A stretch of 47,717 bases of DNA from positions 1 to 47,717 of the forward strand of contig JBHYGK010000018.1 of assembly GCA_051859045.1 (NCBI GenBank). Direction: 5' to 3'. A program made the position numbers and the translations under genes. Origin of the DNA: JBHYGK01 sp051859045. Lineage in GTDB: Bacteria; Pseudomonadota; Gammaproteobacteria; Xanthomonadales; Xanthomonadaceae. The notes under the pieces are model-generated. The model had not been told where the DNA came from. It worked only from the letters and a program-made list of their open reading frames with translations, and ran no database searches. This document shows, in pieces, positions 35,980 to 44,697 of this stretch; position 1 is the stretch's first letter; each line of letters starts with the position of its first letter.

Positions 35980-36372
35980 TCAGACGCGGCGCTTCTTGGG
36001 CGGCCGGCAGCCGTTGTGCGGGATCGGCGTCACGTCAATGATGTTCGTGACCTTGTAACCGACGTTGTTGAGCGCGCGGACAGCGGACTCGCGACCAGGG
36101 CCGGGACCCTTGATGTGGACCTCGAGGGTCTTCAGGCCGTAATCGAGCGCTGCGCGCCCCGCCTTCTCGGCGGCGACCTGCGCGGCGAACGGGGTCGACT
36201 TGCGGGAACCGCGGAAACCCGCGCCGCCCGAGGTCGCCCAGCTCAGGGCGTTGCCCTGGCGGTCGGTGATCGTGATGATCGTGTTGTTGAAAGAAGCCTG
36301 GACGTGGGCGATGCCGTCGGTGACGACCCGCTTGATCTTCTTCTTGGTGCCCTTGGCAGCCTGCTTGTTCAT
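35980..36372 (-). CDS. rpsK: 30S ribosomal protein S11
   Basis: A 130-residue platform protein. GIAHVQASFNNTIITITDRQ, SWATSGGAGFRGSRKSTPFA and the C-terminal PIPHNGCRPPKKRRV are diagnostic. The Asn in PHNG is the residue converted to isoaspartate in E. coli S11. It is 9 nt after rpsM in the alpha operon. Confidence 0.98.
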   Translation of the reverse strand: MNKQAAKGTKKKIKRVVTDGIAHVQASFNNTIITITDRQGNALSWATSGGAGFRGSRKSTPFAAQVAAEKAGRAALDYGLKTLEVHIKGPGPGRESAVRALNNVGYKVTNIIDVTPIPHNGCRPPKKRRV

Positions 36373-36381
36373 CGTCGGTCC

Positions 36382-36738
36382 TTACTTCTTGATGGCCTCG
36401 CGCGGACCCTTGCGGGTGCGGGCATTGGTCCGGGTGCGCTGACCACGGACCGGCAGGCCGCGGCGATGACGCAGGCCGCGGTAGCAGCCGAGATCCATCA
36501 GGCGCTTGATCGACATGCCGACCTCGCGACGGAGGTCACCCTCGACGACGAACTTGCCGACTTCGGCGCGGAGGCGCTCGACTTCGGACTCGGTAAGGTC
36601 ACGGATCTTCGTGTTCGGCTGGACGCCGGCCGAAGCACAGACCAGTTTGGAACGGGTACGGCCGATGCCGTAGATGCTCTGCAGCCCGACCCAGACATGC
36701 TTCTGGACCGGAAGGTTGACACCCGCAATGCGCGCCAT
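36382..36738 (-). CDS. rpsM: 30S ribosomal protein S13
   Basis: A 118-residue small-subunit head protein that contacts the large subunit. MARIAGVNLPVQKHVWVGLQ, the helix-two-turn-helix IYGIGRTRSKLVCASAG, and the C-terminal CYRGLRHRRGLPVRGQRTRT identify it. It is the first gene of the alpha operon. A 212-nt gap with its own promoter separates it from secY, and no rpmJ lies between. Confidence 0.98.
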   Translation of the reverse strand: MARIAGVNLPVQKHVWVGLQSIYGIGRTRSKLVCASAGVQPNTKIRDLTESEVERLRAEVGKFVVEGDLRREVGMSIKRLMDLGCYRGLRHRRGLPVRGQRTRTNARTRKGPREAIKK

Positions 36739-36950
36739 TAGGCGATCTCCAAGCTATTTCAGCGCAGTGAATCGTGAATAGTATCAGGGCTTCGAGTGAC
36801 ATAGAAGTCCCCCGGCATCCAGGGGCGGATACCGAGGAACCCGGCACGGGGAGTGTGCCCGTGCTCCGGCGACAAGCCGGCGCTAGTCCAACCTCCACTG
36901 CGAGAGGTCGAGACCGCCCGCGCTACTCCAGCGCGGGAACTGGCGCCAAC
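36739..36950 (-). promoter_or_regulatory. Structured 212-nt spacer between secY and rpsM (alpha-operon leader position)
   Basis: Three hairpins occur in the half next to secY: CCCGCGCT/AGCGCGGG (36917-36937), CCGGC/GCCGG (36866-36880) and GCACGGG/CCCGTGC (36844-36864). None has a U-run. Nearer rpsM is a promoter. In E. coli the same position holds the S4-binding alpha leader and rpmJ; here no rpmJ reading frame is seen on either strand. Confidence 0.55.
36778..36786 (-). promoter_or_regulatory. Extended -10 promoter (TGATACTAT) of the rpsM alpha operon
   Basis: On the minus strand TG-A-TACTAT (-10 hexamer at 36778-36783) predicts transcription from about 36771, giving a leader of about 33 nt before rpsM. 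A weak TTCTAT lies at the -35 position. Confidence 0.55.
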
Positions 36951-38294
36951 TTATCCGCGCGCGAAGCCGCCGCGCGGACCGCCCTTCAAATTCGCCTTCT
37001 TCAGGAGACCTTCGTACTGATGCGACATCAGGTGGGCCTGGATCTGGGCGATGAAATCCATCACGACGACGACCACGATCAGCAGCGAGGTACCACCGAA
37101 GGGCACAGGCGACTGCACGAAGGTCGTCATGATCTCGGGCAGCAGGCACACCGCCACGAGGTAGAGCGCTCCGATCAGGGTGAGGCGGGTGAGCACACCA
37201 TCGATGTACTCGGCCGTGGCCTTGCCCGGACGGATGCCGGGCACCAGGGCGCCCGACTTCTTGAGGTTGTCCGCGGTCTCCTGGCTGTTGAACACCAGGG
37301 CCGTGTAGAAGAACGCGAAGCCGATGATCAGGACCGAGAACAGGACCATGTGCAGGGGCTCGCCCGGCGACAGGGCCTGGCTCACGCTCTGCAGCCAGCC
37401 GGCTTCCTGCGAGGAGCCGAACCAGGTGGTCAGCATCGCCGGGAACATGATCAGGCTCGAGGCGAAGATCGCCGGGATCACGCCCGCCATGTTGATCTTC
37501 AGCGGCAGGTGCGAGGCCTGGTTCATATAGGCGCTACGACCGCCCTGGCGACGCGCGTAGTTCACGGTGATGCGGCGCTGGCCGCGCTCCATGAAGACCA
37601 CGAACATCGTCGTCAGCACCACCACCACCAGCAGCACCAGCACCGGGAAGAAGATGCCGTCGGCCACCGCGGTGAACGTCGCGATGACGCCCGAGGGGAG
37701 GCTGGAGACGATGCCGGCGAAGATCAGCAGCGAGATGCCGTTGCCGACGCCGCGCTCCGTGATCTGCTCGCCCAGCCACATCAGGAACATGGTGCCTGCC
37801 GTCAGCGCGATGACCGCGTTGATGACGAAGGCCGGACCGGTGATGTACAGGCCGCCGGTGGCGCCGAGCTGGCCCTGCAGCGCGGTCGAGATGCCCGCCG
37901 CCTGCACGACCGCCAGGAACACGGTGCCGATGCGCGAATACTGGGTCAGCTTGCGCCGGCCGGACTCGCCCTCCTTCTTGAGGGCCTGCCACGGCGGGTA
38001 GATCTGGCCCATCAGCTGGACGATGATCGACGCGGTGATGTAGGGGAAGACGTTCAGCGCGAAGACGCTCAACCGCTCCAGGGCGCCGCCCGAGAACAGG
38101 TTGAACATCTGCACGATGCCCGGCTGGTTCTGCATCAGCTTGACCATCTCGTCCGGGTTGACGCCCGGGACGGGGATGTAGGTGCCCAGCCGGTACACGA
38201 CCAGCGCGAGGAGCACGAACACCAGGCGCTGGCGGAGCTCGGTCAGCTGACCGAGCCCGCCCAGCATCCCGGCGGCAGCAGAGGGCTGCGCCAC
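36951..38294 (-). CDS. secY: Protein translocase subunit SecY
   Basis: A 447-residue channel subunit of the Sec translocon with ten membrane helices. The first follows LTELRQRLVFVLLALVVYR, then the plug region YIPVPGVNPDEM. FNLFSGGALERLSVFALNVF, ITASIIVQLM, LGEQITERGVGNGISLLIFA and GIRPGKATAEYIDGVLTRLT are SecY hallmarks. The C-terminus QYEGLLKKANLKG is cytosolic. It begins 2 nt after rplO, so it is translationally coupled, and ends the spc part of the cluster. Confidence 0.98.
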   Translation of the reverse strand: MAQPSAAAGMLGGLGQLTELRQRLVFVLLALVVYRLGTYIPVPGVNPDEMVKLMQNQPGIVQMFNLFSGGALERLSVFALNVFPYITASIIVQLMGQIYPPWQALKKEGESGRRKLTQYSRIGTVFLAVVQAAGISTALQGQLGATGGLYITGPAFVINAVIALTAGTMFLMWLGEQITERGVGNGISLLIFAGIVSSLPSGVIATFTAVADGIFFPVLVLLVVVVLTTMFVVFMERGQRRITVNYARRQGGRSAYMNQASHLPLKINMAGVIPAIFASSLIMFPAMLTTWFGSSQEAGWLQSVSQALSPGEPLHMVLFSVLIIGFAFFYTALVFNSQETADNLKKSGALVPGIRPGKATAEYIDGVLTRLTLIGALYLVAVCLLPEIMTTFVQSPVPFGGTSLLIVVVVVMDFIAQIQAHLMSHQYEGLLKKANLKGGPRGGFARG

Positions 38295-38296
38295 GG

Positions 38297-38731
38297 TTAC
38301 TCGACCTTGCCGCCAGCGGCTTCGATCGCGGCCTTGGCGCCCGCGGTCGACAGCACGCCCTGGAGGGTGATCTTGCGGGTGATCTCACCCTTCTTGACGA
38401 TCTTCGCCTGCTTGGCGGTCGCCGGCACGAGCTTGGCGGCGCGCAGGGCGGCGAAGTCGACGACTTCGATGTCCAGGGCCTCGAGCTTGTACAGCAGCAC
38501 CTCGGCGGTGTCCTTAGCCAGCTTCGAACGGAAGCCGATCTTGGGCAGGCGCTTGTGCAGGGGCATCTGGCCGCCTTCGAAGCCGGCCTTGATCTTGCCC
38601 TTGCCCGAACGCGCGAAGGAGCCCTTGTGGCCGCGGCCGGCGGTCTTGCCGAGGCCGGAACCGATGCCGCGACCGACGCGGGTGCGCTCCTGGCGGGCGC
38701 CCGCAGCGGGCTTGAGAGTGTTCAGACGCAT
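38297..38731 (-). CDS. rplO: 50S ribosomal protein L15
   Basis: A 144-residue late-assembly protein. The N-terminus MRLNTLKPAAGARQERTRVG, the Gly/Arg-rich GRGIGSGLGKTAGRGHKG, and GGQMPLHKRLPKIGF are diagnostic. It is 21 nt after rpmD and 2 nt before secY. Confidence 0.98.
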   Translation of the reverse strand: MRLNTLKPAAGARQERTRVGRGIGSGLGKTAGRGHKGSFARSGKGKIKAGFEGGQMPLHKRLPKIGFRSKLAKDTAEVLLYKLEALDIEVVDFAALRAAKLVPATAKQAKIVKKGEITRKITLQGVLSTAGAKAAIEAAGGKVE

Positions 38732-38752
38732 GGTGTGTTCTCCGAGGCCCGC

Positions 38753-38938
38753 TTACGACTCGACGCGGACGAGGTAGTGCAGCTGGTTGATGAGGCCACG
38801 CACCTGCGGGCTGTCCTTCAGCTCGCGGACGTCGTTGACCTTGTTCAGGCCGAGCGCGCGCACCGACAGGCGGTGGCGCTGCTGGCAGCCGCGCATGCCC
38901 TTGACGAGGCGGACCTTCACGGTCTTGTCGTTAGCCAT
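38753..38938 (-). CDS. rpmD: 50S ribosomal protein L30
   Basis: A 61-residue protein: KTVKVRLVKGMRGCQQRHRL, SVRALGLNKVNDVRELKDSP and GLINQLHYLVRVE match L30. The start at 38938 overlaps the last 8 nt of rpsE, which favours coupled translation. Confidence 0.97.
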   Translation of the reverse strand: MANDKTVKVRLVKGMRGCQQRHRLSVRALGLNKVNDVRELKDSPQVRGLINQLHYLVRVES

Positions 38939-39443
38939 TGAGGATCTCCTCCATCGACTTGCCACGCTTGGCGGCGATCTTGGCCGGGGACTGCACGGAC
39001 TGCAGGCCCTTGACCGTCGCACGCACCAGGTTGATCGGGTTGCGCGAGCCAACGGCCTTGGCGAGGACGTTCTTGACGCCCACGGCCTCGAGCACGGCGC
39101 GCATCGCACCGCCGGCGATGACGCCGGTACCCTCGGAGGCAGGCTGCATGTACACGCGCGCCGCACCGTGGTTGGCCTTCACCGGGTGGAACAGGGTGCC
39201 GTGGTTCAGGTCCACGTTCACCATCGCCTTGCGGGCGTACTCCATCGACTTCTGGATGGCCACCGGCACCTCGCGGGCCTTGCCATAGCCGAAGCCGACC
39301 TTGCCGGCGCCGTCGCCCACCACCGTCAGCGCGGTGAAGGTGAACTGGCGGCCGCCCTTGACGGTCTTGGAGACGCGGTTGACAGCAACGAGCTTCTCGA
39401 TGAAGCCGTCGCCATTGTCACGGTCGCGGTCGGAAGTGCTCAT
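38931..39443 (-). CDS. rpsE: 30S ribosomal protein S5
   Basis: A 170-residue protein that helps decoding fidelity. The double-stranded RNA-binding domain EKLVAVNRVSKTVKGGRQFT, the basic loop GKVGFGYGKAREVPVAIQKS, and RAVLEAVGVKNVLAKAVGSR with NPINLVRATVKGL are diagnostic. It follows rplR after a 60-nt gap and overlaps rpmD. Confidence 0.98.
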   Translation of the reverse strand: MSTSDRDRDNGDGFIEKLVAVNRVSKTVKGGRQFTFTALTVVGDGAGKVGFGYGKAREVPVAIQKSMEYARKAMVNVDLNHGTLFHPVKANHGAARVYMQPASEGTGVIAGGAMRAVLEAVGVKNVLAKAVGSRNPINLVRATVKGLQSVQSPAKIAAKRGKSMEEILNG

Positions 39444-39503
39444 CTTTGATTCCTGGAAAATTACGGCCTGCTGGCCGCTTATCGTTGTAGTAGGAGGGGC
39501 TGC

Positions 39504-39857
39504 TTAGAACTGCAGCCCACCCTCGCGGGCGGCGTCGGCCAGGGCCTTGATGCGGCCATGGTAACGGTAGCCCGAGCGGTCGAAGGCGACCTTCTCGATG
39601 CCGGCGGCCTTGGCGCGCTCGGCGATCACGCGACCGACCTTGGCGGCGGCCTCGATGTTCTTGGTGCCCTTCAGGCCCTCGGCGACGTCGCTCTGCACGG
39701 TCGAGGCCGAGGCCAGCACCTTGGCGCCGTCAGCGGTGAACAGCTGGGCGTAGATGTGCTGGCCGCTGCGCAGCACCGACAGGCGCGGCACGTTGAGCAC
39801 TCGGATGTGGGAGCGGGTCGACTTGGCGCGACGCAGGCGGGAGATCTTCTTGTCCAT
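39504..39857 (-). CDS. rplR: 50S ribosomal protein L18
   Basis: A 117-residue 5S-rRNA-binding protein from MDKKISRLRRAKSTRSHIR. This start, with GAGAGGAAAG upstream, fits the family better than an in-frame ATG 7 codons earlier. RLSVLRSGQHIYAQLFTADG and the C-terminal FDRSGYRYHGRIKALADAAR are diagnostic. Confidence 0.97.
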   Translation of the reverse strand: MDKKISRLRRAKSTRSHIRVLNVPRLSVLRSGQHIYAQLFTADGAKVLASASTVQSDVAEGLKGTKNIEAAAKVGRVIAERAKAAGIEKVAFDRSGYRYHGRIKALADAAREGGLQF

Positions 39858-39885
39858 GGTCTTTCCTCTCGGGAGCAAGAAGGCC

Positions 39886-40413
39886 TTAGGCCTTCTTGGC
39901 TTCCTTCATGATGATCTTCTCGCCCGAGTAACGCACGCCCTTGCCCTTGTAGGGCTCCGGCGGGCGCACGGCGCGGATCTTGGCGGCCACTTCACCCACG
40001 CGCTGCTTGTCGGCGCCCGAGATCAGGATCTCGGTCTGGCTCGGGGTGGTGATGGTGATCCCCTCGGGGGTCTTGAAGACCACCGGGTGGGAGAAACCAA
40101 GGGCGAGGTTCAGGTCGCTGCCGGTCATGGAGGCGCGGTAACCGACGCCGACCAGGTCGAGCTTGCGGGTGAAACCCTCGGCGACGCCGTGGACCATGTT
40201 GGCGAGGATCGCGCGGGCGGTGCCCGTCATCGCGATGGCATCGTCGGTGGCCGGGTGCAGGGTGAGGACGCCGTCCTCCACCTTCGCCGACACGCCCGGG
40301 AGGCTGGCCAGGGACAGGGCGCCCTTCGGGCCCTTCACGGACACCGACTCGGCGGTGATGTTGACCTCGACGCCCTTGGGCAGCGAGATCGGCTTCTTGG
40401 CAACGCGGGACAT
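39886..40413 (-). CDS. rplF: 50S ribosomal protein L6
   Basis: A 175-residue protein near the sarcin-ricin loop. MSRVAKKPISLPKGVEVNI, the SVKGPKGALS block, and the C-terminal IRAVRPPEPYKGKGVRYSGE are diagnostic. It follows rpsH by 18 nt and precedes rplR by 28 nt. Confidence 0.98.
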   Translation of the reverse strand: MSRVAKKPISLPKGVEVNITAESVSVKGPKGALSLASLPGVSAKVEDGVLTLHPATDDAIAMTGTARAILANMVHGVAEGFTRKLDLVGVGYRASMTGSDLNLALGFSHPVVFKTPEGITITTPSQTEILISGADKQRVGEVAAKIRAVRPPEPYKGKGVRYSGEKIIMKEAKKA

Positions 40414-40431
40414 GTGTCTAACTCCTCAGCG

Positions 40432-40827
40432 TCAGGCCACGAGGGCGATGATCTCGCCACCCACGCCCGCGGTGCGGGCCTGGCGGTCGGTCATGATGCC
40501 CTTCGAGGTCGAGATGATCGCGGTGCCGAGGCCATTGAGGACCTTCGGCAGTTCGTCCTTGCCACGGTACTGGCGCAGGCCGGAGCGGGAGACGCGCTGG
40601 ATGCGCTCGATCACGGGCTTGCCCTGGTAGTACTTCAGGACGATGTGGAGTTCCGGCTTGGCGCCGGCTTCGACGACGCGCACGTCGGCGATGTAGCCCT
40701 CGGCCTTCAGCACCTCGGCGATGGCCAGCTTGACCTTCGAGGAGGGCATCGTCACCGACTGCTTGCCGACCGCCGCACCGTTGCGGATGCGGGTGAACAT
40801 GTCGGCGATGGGATCAGTCATGCTCAT
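40432..40827 (-). CDS. rpsH: 30S ribosomal protein S8
   Basis: A 131-residue 16S-binding protein, MTDPIADMFTRIRNGAAVGK. The C-terminal RVSRSGLRQYRGKDELPKVL and TSKGIMTDRQARTAGVGGE are clear. The first ATG (40827) adds only MS before MTDP and has GGAA upstream; the second, at 40821, is also possible. In E. coli S8 represses the spc operon by binding the rplE region. Confidence 0.97.
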   Translation of the reverse strand: MSMTDPIADMFTRIRNGAAVGKQSVTMPSSKVKLAIAEVLKAEGYIADVRVVEAGAKPELHIVLKYYQGKPVIERIQRVSRSGLRQYRGKDELPKVLNGLGTAIISTSKGIMTDRQARTAGVGGEIIALVA

Positions 40828-40891
40828 TTCGTGTTTCCTGTATCAGGTTCGATAAGCACCGATATCCGCTTGGTCCTTTCGGAACTCGCGG

Positions 40892-41197
40892 TTACCAGCT
40901 CGCCTTGCGCAGGCCGGGGACGTCACCGCGCATGGTCGCTTCGCGGAGCTTGTTGCGGCCGAGGCCGAACTTGCTGTAGACGCCACGCGGGCGGCCGGTG
41001 AGCTCGCAGCGGTTGCGCTGGCGGCACGGGGAGGAGTCGCGCGGAAGCTTCTGCAGCTTGACGGCTGCTTCCATCTTCTCGTCGAAGGACGCGGACTCGC
41101 TGGAGATGGTCTTCTTCAGCGCGTCGCGCTTGGCCGCGAACTTCTTGGCGAGCTGGGCCCGCTTGAGGTCGCGGTTGATCATGGAGGTCTTGGCCAT
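40892..41197 (-). CDS. rpsN: 30S ribosomal protein S14 (long, zinc-independent type)
   Basis: A 101-residue S14. MAKTSMINRDLKRAQLAKKF, LPRDSSPCRQRNRCELTGRP and RKASW at the end are diagnostic. The length is that of the zinc-free form. Two Cys in CRQRNRC are present where one Ser is usual, but the CxxC pair of the short zinc form is not formed. It is 12 nt after rplE; a 64-nt gap follows before rpsH. Confidence 0.97.
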   Translation of the reverse strand: MAKTSMINRDLKRAQLAKKFAAKRDALKKTISSESASFDEKMEAAVKLQKLPRDSSPCRQRNRCELTGRPRGVYSKFGLGRNKLREATMRGDVPGLRKASW

Positions 41198-41209
41198 GGG
41201 TCTTCTCGA

Positions 41210-41749
41210 TCAGTTGCGGAACGGGAAGGAGAAGGCCTCGAGCAGGGCCTTGGCCTCTGCGTCGGTCTTCGCCGTCGTGGTGATCGCGATGTCCATGCCG
41301 CGGATCGCGTCGACCGCGTCGAAGTCGATCTCCGGGAAGATGATCTGCTCCTTGACGCCCATGTTGTAGTTGCCACGGCCGTCGAACGAGCGGCCCGACT
41401 GGCCGCGGAAGTCGCGGACGCGGGGCAGCGACACGTTGATCAGGCGGTCCAGGAACTCGAACATCTGGGCGCGGCGCAGGGTCACCTTGCAGCCGATCGG
41501 CCAGCCGTCGCGGATCTTGAAGCTCGCCACGGAGACGCGCGAGTTGGTCACGATCGGCTTCTGGCCGGTGATCTTCGCGAGGTCGCCCACGGCGTTCTCG
41601 AGGATCTTCTTGTTGCCCACGGCCTCGCCCACGCCCATGTTCAGCGTGATCTTGGTCAGGCGGGGGACCTGCATGACGTTGGAGTAGCCGAAGCGCTCCA
41701 TCATCTGCGGGACAACGGTTTCCTTGTAAAACTTCTCAAGCCGGGTCAT
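41210..41749 (-). CDS. rplE: 50S ribosomal protein L5
   Basis: A 179-residue 5S-rRNA-binding protein. VPRLTKITLNMGVGEAVGNK, ITGQKPIVTNSRVSVASFKI, and GRGNYNMGVKEQIIFPEIDF are diagnostic. It lies 11 nt after rplX in the spc operon. Confidence 0.98.
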   Translation of the reverse strand: MTRLEKFYKETVVPQMMERFGYSNVMQVPRLTKITLNMGVGEAVGNKKILENAVGDLAKITGQKPIVTNSRVSVASFKIRDGWPIGCKVTLRRAQMFEFLDRLINVSLPRVRDFRGQSGRSFDGRGNYNMGVKEQIIFPEIDFDAVDAIRGMDIAITTTAKTDAEAKALLEAFSFPFRN

Positions 41750-41760
41750 GGCTGCATTCC

Positions 41761-42075
41761 TTAGGCGTCAACCGCCTCGTTGCTCGAGCGGAACACGCGG
41801 ATCTTGGTTCCATCCTCGAGGACCTTGATGCCAACGCGCTCGCCCTTGCCCGACTTCGGGTTGAACAGCATGACGTTGGAGATATGGACCGGCGCCTCAC
41901 GCTCGATCACGCCGCCCGGCTGGCCGAGCTGCGGGTTCGCCTTGGTGTGGCGCTTGACGATATTGACGTTGGTCACGACGACCTTGTCGCCGAGCACGCG
42001 GACGATCTCGCCCTTCTGGCCCTTGTTCTTACCGGCGATCAGGATGACCTGGTCGCCCTTGCGGATACGGTTCAT
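41761..42075 (-). CDS. rplX: 50S ribosomal protein L24
   Basis: A 104-residue assembly initiator with an N-terminal KOW motif: MNRIRKGDQVILIAGKNKGQ then KGEIVRVLGDKVVVTNVNIV. The start at 42075 is the family start; the longer upstream frame is a shadow of rplN. Confidence 0.98.
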   Translation of the reverse strand: MNRIRKGDQVILIAGKNKGQKGEIVRVLGDKVVVTNVNIVKRHTKANPQLGQPGGVIEREAPVHISNVMLFNPKSGKGERVGIKVLEDGTKIRVFRSSNEAVDA

Positions 42076-42092
42076 GTGGTCAGTCCTCTCGC

Positions 42093-42461
42093 TTACAGCA
42101 CTTCGGGCGCGAGCGAAACAATCTTCATGAACTTCTCGGACCGCAGCTCGCGGGTCACAGGCCCGAAGATGCGGGTGCCGATCGGCTCCTGCTTGTTGTT
42201 CAGCAGCACGGCGGCATTGCCATCGAAGCGGATCAGCGAACCGTCGGCACGACGCACGCCCTTGCGGGTGCGCACCACGACGGCGTCGTAGACCTCGCCC
42301 TTCTTGACCTTGCCGCGCGGGATCGCATCCTTCACGGTGACCTTGATGATGTCGCCGATGTGGGCATAGCGGCGCTTGGAACCACCAAGCACCTTGATGC
42401 ACATCAGCTCGCGCGCGCCAGAGTTGTCGGCGGCCATCAGGTAGCTCTGCATCTGGATCAT
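42093..42461 (-). CDS. rplN: 50S ribosomal protein L14
   Basis: A 122-residue intersubunit-face protein. MIQMQSYLMAADNSGARELM, CIKVLGGSKRRYAHIGDIIK and the C-terminal RELRSEKFMKIVSLAPEVL are diagnostic. It lies between rpsQ and rplX. Confidence 0.98.
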   Translation of the reverse strand: MIQMQSYLMAADNSGARELMCIKVLGGSKRRYAHIGDIIKVTVKDAIPRGKVKKGEVYDAVVVRTRKGVRRADGSLIRFDGNAAVLLNNKQEPIGTRIFGPVTRELRSEKFMKIVSLAPEVL

Positions 42462-42474
42462 ATCAGCGCTCCTT

Positions 42475-42738
42475 TTACTCGCCGGCCCGGGTCACGATCT
42501 CGACGACCTGCCAGTTCTTGGTCTTGGACAGCGGGCGGCACTCGCTCACGCGGACCACGTCGCCTTCGCGGCAGGCATTCTCTTCATCGTGGGCGTGGAG
42601 CTTGGTCGAGCGGCGGATGTACTTGCCGTACAGCTCGTGCTTGACCAGGCGCTCGACGAGCACGGTGACCGTCTTGTTCATCTTGTTGCTGACCACACGG
42701 CCTTCGACCGTGCGCAGCGTGGTGGCATTCTCGCTCAT
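42475..42738 (-). CDS. rpsQ: 30S ribosomal protein S17
   Basis: An 87-residue OB-fold 16S-binding protein: RTVEGRVVSNKMNKTVTVLV and KLHAHDEENACREGDVVRVS are diagnostic. I chose ATG 42738 (MSENATTLRT) because AAGGCGG precedes it. An ATG at 42765 would add nine atypical residues and overlap rpmC. Confidence 0.96.
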   Translation of the reverse strand: MSENATTLRTVEGRVVSNKMNKTVTVLVERLVKHELYGKYIRRSTKLHAHDEENACREGDVVRVSECRPLSKTKNWQVVEIVTRAGE

Positions 42739-42748
42739 GACGTCCGCC

Positions 42749-42934
42749 TTACTTCTTCGCGCCAAGCAGGGTCTGCACCTGCGCGATTTCGCGCCGGACC
42801 CGCTTGATGTTGTGGGTCTGGCTGAGCTGACCGGTGGCCTTCTGCATGCGGAGCGAGAACGCCTCCTTGTGCAGGTCCAGCAGGTGGGCCTTGAGCTCGG
42901 CCTCCGACTTCGTTCGCATATCCTTGAGTTCCAT
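42749..42934 (-). CDS. rpmC: 50S ribosomal protein L29
   Basis: A 61-residue helical protein at the exit tunnel: MELKDMRTKSEAELKAHLLD and NIKRVRREIAQVQTLL. Its ATG shares one base with the rplP stop (TGATG). Confidence 0.97.
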   Translation of the reverse strand: MELKDMRTKSEAELKAHLLDLHKEAFSLRMQKATGQLSQTHNIKRVRREIAQVQTLLGAKK

Positions 42935-43347
42935 CAGCGCACCGTCCGGACGACGAAAGTGGTCTTGACCGAGAGCTTGGCCGCGGCCAGGCGGAAGGCC
43001 TCGCGGGCCGACTCCTCCGGGACGCCTTCCATTTCGTAGAGCATCCGGCCGGGCTGGATCGGGGCGACCCAGTACTCGACGTTGCCCTTACCGGCGCCCA
43101 TTCGGACCTCGATGGGCTTCTGGGTGATCGGCTTGTCCGGGAACACGCGGATCCAGAGCTTGCCGCCGCGCTTGACGTAGCGGGAGATCGTGCGGCGAGC
43201 CGACTCGATCTGACGCGCGGTCAGGTGGCCATGGGAGGTCGCCTTGAGGCCGTACTCGCCGAAGCTGACGGCATTGCCGGACCAGCTCAGGCCTTCGTTA
43301 CGGCCCTTGTGCACCTTGCGGTACTTCGTTCGCTTGGGTTGCAGCAT
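42934..43347 (-). CDS. rplP: 50S ribosomal protein L16
   Basis: A 137-residue A-site protein. MLQPKRTKYRKVHKGRNEGL, RRTISRYVKRGGKLWIRVFP and VRMGAGKGNVEYWVAPIQPG are diagnostic; the Arg in VRMG corresponds to the Arg81 hydroxylated in E. coli. It lies 12 nt after rpsC. Confidence 0.98.
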   Translation of the reverse strand: MLQPKRTKYRKVHKGRNEGLSWSGNAVSFGEYGLKATSHGHLTARQIESARRTISRYVKRGGKLWIRVFPDKPITQKPIEVRMGAGKGNVEYWVAPIQPGRMLYEMEGVPEESAREAFRLAAAKLSVKTTFVVRTVR

Positions 43348-43359
43348 GGCTGTGGTTCC

Positions 43360-44055
<696 letters not shown>

Positions 44056-44069
44056 CTTTTATCCTGCCC

Positions 44070-44405
44070 TTACTTGCCCGCGCCCACGACCACAGTGATG
44101 TGGCTGGTACGCTTGAGGATGCGCGTGCCGCGGCCCTTGGCACGGGCGGCGAAACGCTTCAGGACGGGGCCCTCGTCGACCATGATGCTGGCGACCTTGA
44201 GCTCGTCGACGTCGGCGCCGGCGTTGTTCTCGGCGTTGGAAGTCGCCGAGTACACCACCTTGTAGATCAGGTGCGCGGCCTTCTTGTCGCTGAACTTCAG
44301 CAGATCAAGGGCGCGGGCGACCGGGAGGCCACGGACCTGGTCGGCGACCAGGCGGGCCTTCTGCGGCGAGATGCGCGCCGTGCGGAGAATGGCTTTCGCG
44401 TTCAT
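44070..44405 (-). CDS. rplV: 50S ribosomal protein L22
   Basis: A 111-residue exit-tunnel protein: MNAKAILRTARISPQKARLV, and the tunnel hairpin FAARAKGRGTRILKRTSHIT. The start at 44405 matches the family; the longer frame reads back into rpsS. Confidence 0.97.
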   Translation of the reverse strand: MNAKAILRTARISPQKARLVADQVRGLPVARALDLLKFSDKKAAHLIYKVVYSATSNAENNAGADVDELKVASIMVDEGPVLKRFAARAKGRGTRILKRTSHITVVVGAGK

Positions 44406-44415
44406 GTCGGTCTCC

Positions 44416-44691
44416 TTACCTGCCCGACTTCTTGTCGCCGCCATGACCCTTGAAGGTCCTGGTGAGGGCGAACTCGCCGAACTTGTGGCCGACCATGTTC
44501 TCGTTCACGAGGACGGGGACATGGACCTTGCCGTTATGCACGGCGATGGTCAGGCCCACCATCTCGGGCAGCACCATCGAACGACGCGACCAGGTCTTGA
44601 TCGGCTTCTTGTTGTTGGCCGCCGTGGCAGCCTCCACCTTCTTGAGGAGGTGGTGGTCCACGAAGGGACCCTTCTTGAGAGAACGTGCCAT
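44416..44691 (-). CDS. rpsS: 30S ribosomal protein S19
   Basis: A 91-residue head protein: MARSLKKGPFVDHHLLKKVE, IKTWSRRSMVLPEMVGLTIA, and VGHKFGEFALTRTFKGH. It is 6 nt after rplB. Confidence 0.98.
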   Translation of the reverse strand: MARSLKKGPFVDHHLLKKVEAATAANNKKPIKTWSRRSMVLPEMVGLTIAVHNGKVHVPVLVNENMVGHKFGEFALTRTFKGHGGDKKSGR

Positions 44692-44697
44692 GGCCCA

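Noticed and set aside
36599..36898. A 99-codon minus-strand frame in the secY-rpsM gap, considered as rpmJ
   Set aside because: It lacks the KVRxSVKK start and CxxC-type residues of L36 and overlaps rpsM in another frame.
38752..39166. Longer start for the rpmD frame
   Set aside because: Upstream part is a shifted shadow of rpsE; MANDKTVKVRLVKG is the L30 start.
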